A DNA stretch of 64,000 nt from Algoriphagus locisalis (GCF_900116615.1 NZ_FPBF01000002.1:310001-374000), one strand, 5' to 3'. Numbered from the stretch's first letter, positions 47,270 to 56,785 are shown. A program made the numbers and translations. The notes: generated by a model not told the origin, from the letters alone.

Positions 47270-47995
47270 TCAATCTTGAAATTGAATTTCGTCAAATAAC
47301 TTTTTGGCAGATGGGAACAAGATATTGTTTTCCAGATGGATATGCTTGTGAAGATCAGCTTCAAACTCCTGCAAAATAGCGTAAGTGACTTTAAAAGTCT
47401 GACATCCGTCTGGAGGGCATAGGTAGCCATTAGTGAGCTCCGCTATTTTGGCAAATCTTTCACCCTCAGCCTCATGATCATCCTCCATCATAGCAATTGG
47501 GTTTGCAATATCATTGAAATGAGGTTTGGAAATCGGAAGTCCAGAATTCTTGGATTCCACCATTGTCTTGATATATGGGAACAAAATCAATTCCTCTTTT
47601 TTCATGTGGACAGTCAAAGCCCCTGCACCTTCCAAAAACAATTGTTTAATCTCAAATAGCTCTGGATGTCTATCCCCATGTACATTACAAAGTTTCTCTA
47701 AATAGAGTTTTAGAGTAGGAATTGTCGCTTCCACATACTGATGATGAACCTGGATAATCAACGCTATCAGCTGATCTAATTCCATAGCTTCCCAATTTTG
47801 GCTGTCTTTGATTTTGAAGGTTTCCTCCAACTCAGCGATAACCACTTCCAAATTTTGGTTCTTGTTTTTGCACGCCTCTTCCAGGGTGATTCCACCCCCA
47901 CAACAAAAATCAATCTGATGTGAGGTAAAAACAGCTGATGTTTTAAAATTGGAAGCTACAATTTTTCCGACTTTGGTTTGCGCTAGATTTTTCAT
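47270..47995 (-). CDS. ric: Iron-sulfur cluster repair di-iron protein (RIC/YtfE/ScdA)
   Basis: A 241-aa protein that repairs Fe-S clusters damaged by NO and oxidants. The N-terminal ScdA_N domain has FTSHQIDFCCGGG. The hemerythrin-like part carries diiron ligands in VHHQYVEATIP, VHGDRHPEL, HMKKEELILFP, EDDHEAEG and HKHIHLENNILFP. The length is typical. It is preceded by a TATCCTTTATT element and lies beside an Rrf2 gene, the usual partner. Confidence 0.93.
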   Translation of the reverse strand: MKNLAQTKVGKIVASNFKTSAVFTSHQIDFCCGGGITLEEACKNKNQNLEVVIAELEETFKIKDSQNWEAMELDQLIALIIQVHHQYVEATIPTLKLYLEKLCNVHGDRHPELFEIKQLFLEGAGALTVHMKKEELILFPYIKTMVESKNSGLPISKPHFNDIANPIAMMEDDHEAEGERFAKIAELTNGYLCPPDGCQTFKVTYAILQEFEADLHKHIHLENNILFPSAKKLFDEIQFQD

Positions 47996-48018
47996 ATTTA
48001 AGATATTAAGACCTTTTT

Positions 48019-48029
48019 ATCCTTTATTA
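48019..48029 (-). promoter_or_regulatory. Candidate half operator upstream of RIC
   Basis: On the minus strand the sequence reads AATAAAGGATA, identical over nine bases to the left arm of the element upstream of ClC (44653-44661). It lies 24 bp before the ric start. Confidence 0.4.
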
Positions 48030-48041
48030 AATTGTTTTTTT

Positions 48042-48467
48042 TTACACTTTTAAGAAACTATTTCCGGAAATCACACCATCCTTCAAATCAGCCAGTTGGG
48101 TATTGACCAGAACTCCTTTTAACTGTTCTCGAATTACAACGAAATTATTATGAGCAGGGCATGGATGTACAGAACTACATTCATCCAAACCTAAAACACA
48201 ACCTCTGATTATCCTGTCACCATCAATTGCATTGACTACTTCCAGCATTGTGATAGGCCTATCCACTACCCTAAAGCCACCATTAGGACCTCTCAATGAC
48301 TGCAATAGGTTAGCCCTTACAAGTTGCTGTAAAATTTTGGCAGTAAAAGCTTCGGGAGAATCAATGGAACTTGCCACTTCTTTCAGCCCCGCAAGCCTCC
48401 CTTCACTCTGTACTGAGCTTAAATAAATCATGATTTTTAAGGCGTACTCACAAGCCTTTGAGAACAT
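48042..48467 (-). CDS. Second Rrf2 family regulator (NsrR-like)
   Basis: A 141-aa paralogue of the regulator at 37710. It shares the N-terminus MFSKACEYALK and the core SPEAFTAKIL, and has cluster Cys in RGCVLGLDECSSVHPCPAH. It lies 46 bp upstream of ric in the same direction, so it probably controls NO-repair genes. It is the last gene before the right-hand island repeat. Confidence 0.9.
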   Translation of the reverse strand: MFSKACEYALKIMIYLSSVQSEGRLAGLKEVASSIDSPEAFTAKILQQLVRANLLQSLRGPNGGFRVVDRPITMLEVVNAIDGDRIIRGCVLGLDECSSVHPCPAHNNFVVIREQLKGVLVNTQLADLKDGVISGNSFLKV

Positions 48468-48505
48468 AACTTTTGTCTTTTGTTATGTAAAAATACGAAA
48501 ATGAA

Positions 48506-48533
48506 ATATTTTCGGACAATTTTATCCTTATTT
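48506..48533 (-). promoter_or_regulatory. Candidate operator upstream of the second rrf2 gene
   Basis: On the plus strand this reads ATATTTTCGGACAATTTT then ATCCTTATTT. The first half resembles the 26-bp element at 38161 (TATTTcCGat-AATTTTATC); the second half is the TATCCTTATTT site shared with ClC and RIC. Confidence 0.4.
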
Positions 48534-49350
48534 ATTTTTTTACCGAACTGTTGATCTTCCAAAGCCTGGAAGGCTTGCCAAGAGTTCACCTGTAACAAGG
48601 ACTAAGGGGATAACGCAGATTTGATCAATTCCCTTTAATTTTTACCCGCCTATTATTGCTTACATTTCATCAAATTCGAATCGATTTGAGTGCTTTCGAA
48701 TTTGTTTTCGCATCTGTCAACATCCAAAAAGTACAAATATCCAACCCATGCCCTTCAAAAATTGGAGGACAAATTAGCCTTGAAACTGGGACAAAAAGGG
48801 GGACAGAAAGAGGGACAAATTTGAGTTATTTGGGAGTGATTGGAATCGATTTGAATTGACAACCTGCAACAGTACCCATATAAAACACAAAAAGTTGACC
48901 GTAAAACTATCAACTAATTGCTTAGTAGCGGGAACAGCGCTACAAACTTAGTCTGTTTTTCAGTCAGTTATAGAAAAACTGGGACAAAAACTGGGACAGG
49001 TTCATTTTGCTTTTACTATTTTAAATTTATTTGAATCGTATCATTTTGAACCCCTTCAAATGTAGCCCTAATCGCCGTATAACCCCATTTTGTGTTTTTG
49101 GTTTTTGAATGATCTTTTTTCTTTTTGATGTGAAAAGCAGAAAACGAACCTGTTTTCTGTATGGTCTAAATCAGAAAATGAACCTTTGAAATTTCTGCAT
49201 ATTTGAATGTTTTAGCGTTTTTCAGAATTGAATTCATTTGAATGGTTTTGACTCTCATTTCCACCTCGTAAAATTCGTACGGTTCGAGGGGTACGAGGTG
49301 TACGAGGTGTACGAATAAAAATTGATTTTTAACAAGTTGGATTCGTGCAA
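48534..49350. repeat. Right island repeat (about 480 bp) in a gene-free stretch
   Basis: 48840-49316 repeats 33654-34141 in the same orientation. It keeps the AGTTGACCG/TATCAACT hairpin, GTAGCG/CGCTAC hairpin (48925-48942), the GGGACAAAAA pairs, GGTTCATTTTGCTTTTAC and the GTACGAG array (49272-49316). Upstream, 48554-48570 is a small CTTCCA/TGGAAG hairpin, and GGGACA motifs recur from 48788. A 67-codon frame at 48656-48859 covers these repeats and is not considered a gene. The repeat ends 35 bp from the copper adaptor stop codon. Confidence 0.75.
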
Positions 49351-51132
49351 TTAGTCGATTATTTTAATTACTTCCCCACAGCTAAGCATGGAAGGGCCGA
49401 AATATGGGTTGACTACTTTATCCTGGAGACTTAACCAATCTGCGCCTCTATTACTATCTGCCATAGGACAATGTTGAACATATATTTTTGAAGGATAGGG
49501 ATGGAATTTCTCTGCCATTGATACCATTTCATCAGAAATATTAAGGAAGTTTTTTCTCACCTCATCAAGTGATTTTTGCTCAACAAACTTATCAAGATGG
49601 GTTTTAAGATTGTTTTCATATTTCATCCAACTCATATGGGATTCACCTTTGAATTTGCTCATGTTTACTTTTGAAATGATCGATTTCATTTTCCTTGCGG
49701 AGTTCAAAGAGGCTGTTAACTTATCTTGGGTCAAGGCATCTTTTAACTCAAAATAGCTATCAAAAAGAGGCTTTAACACATTTTTAGCATCTTGAGATAT
49801 GAATTCGGGATTTGCAGTAGCTGAGGTAATTGAAACAGGCATTGCCATACCGCCATGATTATGCCCAGACATTGCTGAACCTCCATCAGGACTCATCATG
49901 CTTGGTTTTCCTGCCAATTGGGCAGCGGCATCTATACTGAATGTGCCATTCACTGCTATTTCTTCTCCTGGCAACAACCCCGATTCTATTTGATAATGAT
50001 CCCCCAGAGCCGGGCCTAGAGTCACTTCTCTCAGTTGGAAGGTTACGGACTGATTGGTAGCTGTCTTAACGTATACTACTGAACGGGTTCCAGTCCACAT
50101 TACCGCAGTTTTTGGCACCACAATGCTATTATCCTTTGAGGAACCTTCACTCTCAACTTTTCCTGAAACAAACATCTCCGGCTTGAACTTCAGGTTAGAA
50201 TTGCTCAGTTCCAGCCTTGCTTTCGCAACTCTAGTCTGAGGATTGACCATGGGGTCTATGTAGCTAACCTTTCCTGTAAAAGTCTCTCCTGGAAGTGACT
50301 GCACAGTAAATTCAATCTCATCACCTTTATTAATCCATTGTAATTCTGACTCATAGACATCAAATAGCACCCAAACTTTGCTGAGATCAGCGATCTGATA
50401 GATAGGCTCTCCACGGTTTACATAATCACCCAGATTCACCATTTTCTCAGTTACGTATCCAGAAACATTAGCTAAAATTGGTACCTGTTCAGTTACTTTT
50501 CCTGTTGCCAGAATTTGATCAATTTGACCATCTGTTAATTTCCAGTTTTTCAGTTTTGATTTTGCAGCAGCGAAAAGTGCAGGCTGAGAATCCTTAATTT
50601 TCTGAGCCTGAAACAATTCCTCCTGAGCTGTAGCCAATTCCGGAGAATAGAGTTGTCCTAAAGTCTGACCTTTTTTAACATACTCTCCTGTAAAGTTGAC
50701 TGTCAGATTTTCTATTCTCCCAGAAATATGGGCTGACTGGGTATAGTTTTGGCGTTCATCAGTTTGGATCTTTCCATTGAGCCTTATTGACTTGTCACTT
50801 GAAGAATTTCCAACGACCAATGATTGGATTCCTGCCAATTGCATAGCAGTAGGAGACATTGTGATAGCCATTGGGTCAGCTTCTGCATTTTCATTTTCCA
50901 GAGGGATCAAATCCATTCCACAGATAGGGCAATCACCTGGTTCATTCTGTCTTATCTGAGGATGCATGGAGCATGTGTACGTAATAGGGATTCCTGCAAT
51001 CGATTCTACATGATCATGTTCATCCGCTTCCATGTTCGGAGCTGTATCTGGTTTAGTCAGCCAGCCTACAGCTATTCCTACCACCAATACGGTGACAAGC
51101 ATTACAAGCTTGTTGTTGAGTATATTTTTCAT
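49351..51132 (-). CDS. cusB: CusB-like RND efflux adaptor with metal-binding and DUF3347 domains
   Basis: A 593-aa periplasmic adaptor of a copper/silver efflux pump. One N-terminal helix anchors it. A heavy-metal-binding domain (YTCSMHPQIRQNEPGDCPICGMDL, about 52-77) comes next, then the barrel-sandwich, hairpin and beta-barrel domains of the HlyD/CusB family (SGRIENL to GNTFSID-like region). A DUF3347 domain (about 450-593) ends the protein with HCPMADSNRGADWL. That last domain is also encoded separately at 51.6 kb. Together with CusA and a TolC-like protein it would span both membranes. Confidence 0.92.
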   Translation of the reverse strand: MKNILNNKLVMLVTVLVVGIAVGWLTKPDTAPNMEADEHDHVESIAGIPITYTCSMHPQIRQNEPGDCPICGMDLIPLENENAEADPMAITMSPTAMQLAGIQSLVVGNSSSDKSIRLNGKIQTDERQNYTQSAHISGRIENLTVNFTGEYVKKGQTLGQLYSPELATAQEELFQAQKIKDSQPALFAAAKSKLKNWKLTDGQIDQILATGKVTEQVPILANVSGYVTEKMVNLGDYVNRGEPIYQIADLSKVWVLFDVYESELQWINKGDEIEFTVQSLPGETFTGKVSYIDPMVNPQTRVAKARLELSNSNLKFKPEMFVSGKVESEGSSKDNSIVVPKTAVMWTGTRSVVYVKTATNQSVTFQLREVTLGPALGDHYQIESGLLPGEEIAVNGTFSIDAAAQLAGKPSMMSPDGGSAMSGHNHGGMAMPVSITSATANPEFISQDAKNVLKPLFDSYFELKDALTQDKLTASLNSARKMKSIISKVNMSKFKGESHMSWMKYENNLKTHLDKFVEQKSLDEVRKNFLNISDEMVSMAEKFHPYPSKIYVQHCPMADSNRGADWLSLQDKVVNPYFGPSMLSCGEVIKIID

Positions 51133-51188
51133 TTTTGCGATCTATTTTTAATCTACCCAAGAGGCCTCTCCATATGTAGATTTTAGGG

Positions 51189-51635
51189 TTAATTCAGAGT
51201 TTTTAAATAAGTTGTAAGCTCATTCCGTTCAGAATCAGACAATATTGCCTCTCTGTGAATCAGTGTATAAGAAGGGATAGGCATTTTTTCTTGCTCAATT
51301 TGTTTGATCATACTTTCCAATTTCATCTTTTTCATCCGCCCAGATAGACTACCAAATTCTGAGAAATTTAACTCTGCCATTCCCTCTCGGATATGCTTAT
51401 CTAATAGCCAGCCTGCTGGCTGAAAATTACTGTACCAAGGGTAGTTGATCTGTTCACTATGACAGTTGTAGCACGATGTTTTAAGCATCTTTCCTATCTG
51501 GACTGGGGTATTATTTAGAATCAGAAAGTCATCGGGACCTGCAGGTAGGTTTGGATTGTGGTTGGTGGGAATGAATTGAATTCCCACCAATACAATTATG
51601 AGTATAAACAAGGAAACCCAGATTACCTTTTTCAC
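51189..51635 (-). CDS. Haem-binding domain protein
   Basis: A 148-aa protein with an N-terminal membrane anchor (about 4-22) and one c-type haem motif CYNCHSEQINYPWYSNFQPAGW, the hallmark of the small Haem_bd family of Bacteroidetes. A helical tail with DSERNELTTYLKTLN follows. Its start overlaps the upstream DUF3347 gene by 4 bp. It may carry electrons for the multicopper oxidase; this is inferred from the operon. Confidence 0.88.
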   Translation of the reverse strand: MKKVIWVSLFILIIVLVGIQFIPTNHNPNLPAGPDDFLILNNTPVQIGKMLKTSCYNCHSEQINYPWYSNFQPAGWLLDKHIREGMAELNFSEFGSLSGRMKKMKLESMIKQIEQEKMPIPSYTLIHREAILSDSERNELTTYLKTLN

Positions 51636-52240
51636 CCGACTTCAATTACTTTTTTGACAGAACCACAGGTTTGCATCTTTCCAGCAAACAAAGGATTAAC
51701 AATTTCTTCTGAATCACTCAGCCACATGCCCCCCTCATTATTATTGTACATTGGGCAGTATTGCTCATAAAGTTTTCTGTCCGAACCTACAATGGCCAGT
51801 AGCTCTTCAAAATCCTTACCCATGGCCTGAAAATGTTCAATCTGATGATCCATTTCGCTTTTAGCAATGTGCTCGCTGTGTTCTTGAATAACTTCAAGAA
51901 TTTCAATCACAGTTGTTTTATTATCCGTAGATACCTGATCGAAAGAGATCATTTTGGCGTTTTCAGCAAGTTTGGAGGCTGCTTTGGCAGCATCCTCTTT
52001 GTTGTTGGCACTTAGAGCTTTCTTAATTTCCAAGTATTCGTTAATAAGTTCTGTTTTAGAAGCAGTTCCGGCCATGGTCATTTCTTGATCCATATTTTCC
52101 ATAGTTTCAGACATAGCCTCATGATCATGTTCTTCTGATCCTTCAGCGTGGTCATCTAGTTTTTTCTCTCCACAGGCGATAAGGGAAATTGCCAGTCCGG
52201 CAATGAGTGCCAGCGATAAAATTGATTTTTGAGTTTTCAT
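51632..52240 (-). CDS. DUF3347 lipoprotein
   Basis: A 202-aa lipoprotein (SLIACG, Cys about residue 23) with a His/Glu/Met-rich stretch (EGSEEHDHEAMSETMENM) and a DUF3347 helical domain (about 65-200) ending in EQYCPMYNNNEGGMWLS. DUF3347 proteins accompany copper efflux genes and probably bind metal. The same domain is fused to the CusB-like adaptor of this operon, so the two may work as partners. Confidence 0.88.
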   Translation of the reverse strand: MKTQKSILSLALIAGLAISLIACGEKKLDDHAEGSEEHDHEAMSETMENMDQEMTMAGTASKTELINEYLEIKKALSANNKEDAAKAASKLAENAKMISFDQVSTDNKTTVIEILEVIQEHSEHIAKSEMDHQIEHFQAMGKDFEELLAIVGSDRKLYEQYCPMYNNNEGGMWLSDSEEIVNPLFAGKMQTCGSVKKVIEVG

Positions 52241-52312
52241 AATTTTGAATTTTAAATTGGTTACTTAATTGATTTAGATGCTCACAGGGAATTATAAGTA
52301 AAGCACGTTTAT

Positions 52313-54352
52313 TTAGGATTTAATTTGTCTTTTTAATAATTGTGCGTTAAGTGCTACGATCACAGTACTGAGGCTCATCAAAGCTGCACCGATTGCAGGG
52401 CTAAGAATAATTCCTACACCTGCTAATACTCCTGCAGCCAGAGGTACTGCCACGATATTGTAGCCTGCCGCCCACCAGATATTCTGCATCATTTTTCTGT
52501 AAGTGGCCGTCCCGAAAAGGATTAAATTGGCAATGTCTTTTGGATTACTATTGACCAAAATGATATCGGCAGTTTCAGCAGCAACGTCAGTTCCTGAGCC
52601 CACTGCGATTCCCACATCTGCCTGAGCCAAAGCAGGTGCATCATTCACTCCATCTCCGGTCATTGCGACGAATTCACCTTTCCCCTGAAGGTTTTTAATA
52701 ATCTTTTGCTTGTCTTCTGGCATTACCTCGGCATAGTAGCCATCCAAACCCAGCGTTTCACTTACAGCCTTTGCAACTATTTCATTGTCCCCTGTTGCCA
52801 TAAGAACTTTTATCCCTTGCTTTTTGAGGGTATCTATTGCCTCTTTGGATTCCTCTCGAATTTCATCTGCCAATGCGATGAAGCCGATTAGTTTTTCATC
52901 CGAAAGAACAAAAACCACAGTTTCGTCTTCTGTTTTAAAAGCTCCTTCTGGTTGTTCGATTCCTTTTTGTTTTAATCCTCCAGGGCTTAAAATGCTGATT
53001 TCTTTTTCATTGAGATTAGCTTCTATACCCATTCCAGTGATATTCTAGAAGTTTTCTGCCTTGTCAAGTTTCAGATCTAGTTCTTTGGATTTCCTAACTA
53101 TTCCAGCAGCTATAGGATGCTCAGAATTATTTTCAAGAGCAGCTGCGATGGCAAGTAATTCTTGATCGTCAGTTTCTGCATTTACACTTTTGAATCGAGT
53201 CACTCCAAATTCCCCCTTTGTCAAGGTTCCAGTCTTATCAAATATGATGGTGGTCAGTTTTCTAGAGTTTTCAAAAGCTGTCCTGTTGCGAATCAATAAG
53301 CCATGCTTGGCCGATACAGAGGTGGAAATCGCAACGACCAATGGTACTGCCAGTCCCAATGCGTGGGGACAGGAGATTATCATAACAGTTACCATTCGCT
53401 CCAGCGCATAATTGAAGTCTTTTTCTAAACTTAACCATACTACCAGCGTGATAATCCCTGCTGCCAAAGCGATGTAAAATAACCATCCCGCTGCTTTATC
53501 TGCTAAATTTTGGGTGTTTGACTTTGTCTTTTGCGCTTCTGTCACCAACCCGATTACTTTGGACAGATACGAATCTTCACCGGTGTGCTTCACCATTATT
53601 TTCAGCGCACCGTTGTCATTTACTGACCCACCTATTACTTCATCGTCTTTTTGCTTGGCTACAGGCTTGGACTCCCCGGTAAGCATGGATTCATTTACAT
53701 GACTGCTTCCTTCGAGAACCTGTCCGTCAGCTGGGATTTTCTCACCTGGCCTCACCAGAATGGTGTCTCCAGACTTTAGCTCTGCAATGGGTACATCTTC
53801 GGATTCTCCATTGTCCTTAATTCTCCTTGCTTCGGAGGGCATCATCTTTGCAAGTTCTTGCAAGGCATTTGATGCGCCCATAACAGATTTCATTTCTATC
53901 CAATGCCCCAGCAACATGATGTCGATTAAACTGACGAGCTCCCAAAAGAACATTTTTCCTGATAAGCCAAATACCACTGCGGAGCTATAGAAGTAGGCTA
54001 CCGAAATAGCCAATGCTATCAGGGTCATCATACCTGGTTTCCTCTTTTTCAATTCATCGACCATGCCGATTAAGAAAGGCCAGCCACCGTAAAAAAAGAC
54101 TATTGATGAAAGTGCAAACTGTAGGTATCTATCACCGTCAAATCTGAATTCATACCCTACAAGGCTCTGAATCATCGGTGCAAGGACTACTATTGGTAAG
54201 GTGATCACTAATGAAATCCAAAATCGTTTTTTGAAATCTTCGATCATATGCATATGATGCATGCTGTGATCATGTCCTTCCATTCCTTTCATTTCTTGCT
54301 TTTCCTTATGAGGAGAGGCATGTTGCGTACTGCTGTGATGTGAATGATCCAT
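52313..54352 (-). pseudogene. copB: CopB-type copper P-ATPase interrupted by an in-frame TAG
   Basis: The frame runs for 680 codons but is cut by a TAG at codon 436 (53045-53047). The first part (53045-54352, 435 aa) has a His/Met-rich N-terminus, SCPHALGLAVPLV (the CPH motif of P1B-3 pumps), TGES and DKTGTLTKG, and SEHPIAAGIV. After only four codons (N-I-T-G) a second ORF (52313-53032, 239 aa) continues in the same frame with GDGVNDAPALAQADVGIAVG and the last two helices. One C-to-T change (CAG to TAG) would explain it. It is either a recent nonsense mutation, a sequencing error, or readthrough. Confidence 0.85.
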
Positions 54353-54382
54353 AGTGTAGCTCTTTTAGTTTTAATTGAATGC

Positions 54383-56779
54383 TTAAAATCTGACAGTTAA
54401 GCCCCCACCAGCACCGAAACGGTTATCATAAAGTCCCATCAATGAGAAATTTCTGGAAAGGATATAGCTAGCTCCGGCAGACCAAGTAGTTTCTCCCTTA
54501 TAATTTGAGTTTTCTCCGGATTCAGGAAGGGTATCAGTCCACCCAAAATCCATTTGATATTCATAATTTGCGAAGATGGTGGTGCGAGGGAAGACCATAA
54601 TCTCTCTGCTTATCCGGAATTCTGGTCTCAGCTTACTGTCCATTCTTACATCGAGATTGAATAGGTATGGAGTTAGGAATCGAATACCGATCACGGCCGT
54701 TGTGCTGATTTCATCCAGGCTTTTTTCGATTTCATTTTCCATGTTTACCCCGGCAAAGACTCTGAAATAATCATAGAGGTATCGCTCGTAACTTACTTCT
54801 GCCTCAAAATTCTGGTTGTATCCATATTCTAAGTTCAGGTTCAGTTGATTTCTGATATTGGATGACATCAGGTTCAGTCCGAGCATTTGAGAAGAAACTT
54901 CTGCCGTCCCCCAATTAAATAGGTCGTCTGTTTCATGGAGGAGTTTTTTTAAAGGAAAGCCTTTCAATCTTGGATCACGTGGGGTGTCGTAAGAGAACAC
55001 GCGTGCCATACCACCCATCATGTGATAGAGAACATGACAATGGAAAAACCAATCACCTTCCTCAGTCCCTTCAAATTCTATAGTGATCTTTTGCATTGGA
55101 GGTACATTTACGGTATGCTTTAGCGGTGAATATTCTCCTTTATCATTGATCACCCGGAAGAAATGCCCGTGTAGGTGCATGGGATGATGCATCATCGTAA
55201 GATTGTTTAAAGTAATTCGAGTTACTTTTCCACTTTCAATTTTGATCTTATCAGCTTCTGAAAGAGGGACTCCATTCATACTCCATATATATCTCCACAT
55301 ATTTCCTGTAAGATTCAGTAGTACTTCATTAACAGGTCGGCCGGTGGGAAAGCTGGTCTTCTCAGGGGACTTGAGGTAGTCATAATTGTACTCAGCAAAC
55401 ATGTCCATGCCCGGTGTTTTATCCATTGATGTCCCCATTTCTATCTTGTCATTCATCTGCATCGAATTATCCATGGGATCATTATGGTTCATGTTGGAAT
55501 GGTCCATGCTTTTCGTAGAAGGTTTACTAGTAGAATCAGTGCGATTTTTCTTGTCCATCATTTGGGAATGATCCGTGCCCATGTCTGTGGAATTCATTTT
55601 TGAATGATCCATTTCACCCATATTCATTTCATCACCCATCTGCATTCCCCACTTGTCCATCATTTCTTTGGGATCCTCCTCAGATGGCTTAAATTTCATA
55701 GCAGGAGCACCCATTTTCATGTCCATTTTCGCCATTTTCATCATCATATCTATTTTATCGGGTCGGGGAACATCAGGAGCAGAAATAATATCTCCCTTTC
55801 CTAAGAAGGTGGAAGTTTGTCCAGAACCATCTTGCACAGTAGCACGGATTTCCAATTTGCCCTGCTGTGGGATCGTAACTATAAAATCATAGGTTTCTGC
55901 TATAGCGATAAAAGTTTTATTGTGAGCGATAGGCACCACGTCCAGGCCATCGGCTGAGACAAGTAATGGATCCTTACCTCCGAAAGTCAGCCAGAACTGA
56001 GAGGAAGCTGAACCATTGATGAAACGCACACGCACTTTTTCTCCAGGGCTAAAATCTGGATATTCAGTAGTGGTTTCCCCATTATTCAAGAATGCATTGT
56101 AATAGATATCTGCGATATCCGCACTTTCCATTCGTTGTTTCCAAAAATTAAGCTGGGCACCAAATCCGCCTCGACTAATCACCTGATTCAAAGGAGTTGC
56201 AGTTCCTTTTTTGATATTGTACCATTCGTTACCGCGCTTGAGATTCCGTAATACGTTTTGGGGTTTTTGATTAGTCCAATCAGAAAGAACAATCACTAAT
56301 TCTGAATCATAGGATAATGTTTCCTCCTTAGGTTCAATCACAATAGAACCATACACTCCACTTTGTTCCTGGAGCATGGTATGGGAATGATACCAATAGG
56401 TGCCAGCTTGTTTCAGTGGGAACTCATATTTCTGAGTTTCACCCGGCTTGATGGGGGGTGTTGTCAAATAGGGTACTCCATCGAAGAAATTTGGCAATAA
56501 GATGCCATGCCAATGCACAGAAGTCTCTTCGTCCATTTCATTCTTGACATAGATTACAGCATAGCCTCCTTCTTTAAATCGCAGAGTTGGCCCGGGAATT
56601 CCATCATTTACCGTCATTGCAGCGACAGGCTTTCCTGCCTTCGAGACCATTGCTTGCTTTAAAGTAAGTGTATAGGTCGAAGTATCCGTCGGTATCTCTT
56701 GGGAATAACCAGTCGCAATGGTTACAACCATAAGGGAAAGCAATGTGATTAGATGAGGTAATTGGTTTAGCTTTATCAT
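54383..56779 (-). CDS. copA: Multicopper oxidase fused to a C-terminal CopB-like beta-barrel
   Basis: A 798-aa exported protein (signal peptide to about residue 26). Copper ligands are in VHWHGI, YWYHSHT, HHPMHLHGHFF and WFFHCHVLYHMMGGM, a full set for a CopA-type cuprous oxidase. A Met/His/Asp-rich insert (about 345-450, many MDHS and KM units) should bind extra copper. After about residue 620 the chain changes to alternating beta strands with aromatic girdles and ends GGGLTVRF, like an outer membrane barrel of the CopB family. This suggests a self-anchored oxidase at the outer membrane. Confidence 0.88.
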   Translation of the reverse strand: MIKLNQLPHLITLLSLMVVTIATGYSQEIPTDTSTYTLTLKQAMVSKAGKPVAAMTVNDGIPGPTLRFKEGGYAVIYVKNEMDEETSVHWHGILLPNFFDGVPYLTTPPIKPGETQKYEFPLKQAGTYWYHSHTMLQEQSGVYGSIVIEPKEETLSYDSELVIVLSDWTNQKPQNVLRNLKRGNEWYNIKKGTATPLNQVISRGGFGAQLNFWKQRMESADIADIYYNAFLNNGETTTEYPDFSPGEKVRVRFINGSASSQFWLTFGGKDPLLVSADGLDVVPIAHNKTFIAIAETYDFIVTIPQQGKLEIRATVQDGSGQTSTFLGKGDIISAPDVPRPDKIDMMMKMAKMDMKMGAPAMKFKPSEEDPKEMMDKWGMQMGDEMNMGEMDHSKMNSTDMGTDHSQMMDKKNRTDSTSKPSTKSMDHSNMNHNDPMDNSMQMNDKIEMGTSMDKTPGMDMFAEYNYDYLKSPEKTSFPTGRPVNEVLLNLTGNMWRYIWSMNGVPLSEADKIKIESGKVTRITLNNLTMMHHPMHLHGHFFRVINDKGEYSPLKHTVNVPPMQKITIEFEGTEEGDWFFHCHVLYHMMGGMARVFSYDTPRDPRLKGFPLKKLLHETDDLFNWGTAEVSSQMLGLNLMSSNIRNQLNLNLEYGYNQNFEAEVSYERYLYDYFRVFAGVNMENEIEKSLDEISTTAVIGIRFLTPYLFNLDVRMDSKLRPEFRISREIMVFPRTTIFANYEYQMDFGWTDTLPESGENSNYKGETTWSAGASYILSRNFSLMGLYDNRFGAGGGLTVRF

Positions 56780-56785
56780 ATCTTA

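Noticed and set aside
48656..48859. A 67-codon frame with repeated Gly-Thr-Lys/Glu-Arg units
   Set aside because: It lies across the GGGACA repeats that recur at the left island border; its sequence is explained by the repeat, and it has no homologue I can recognise.
52313..53032. A separate small HAD-type protein
   Set aside because: It is in frame with and four codons after the upstream ATPase fragment and lacks DKTGT, so it is the 3' part of copB.
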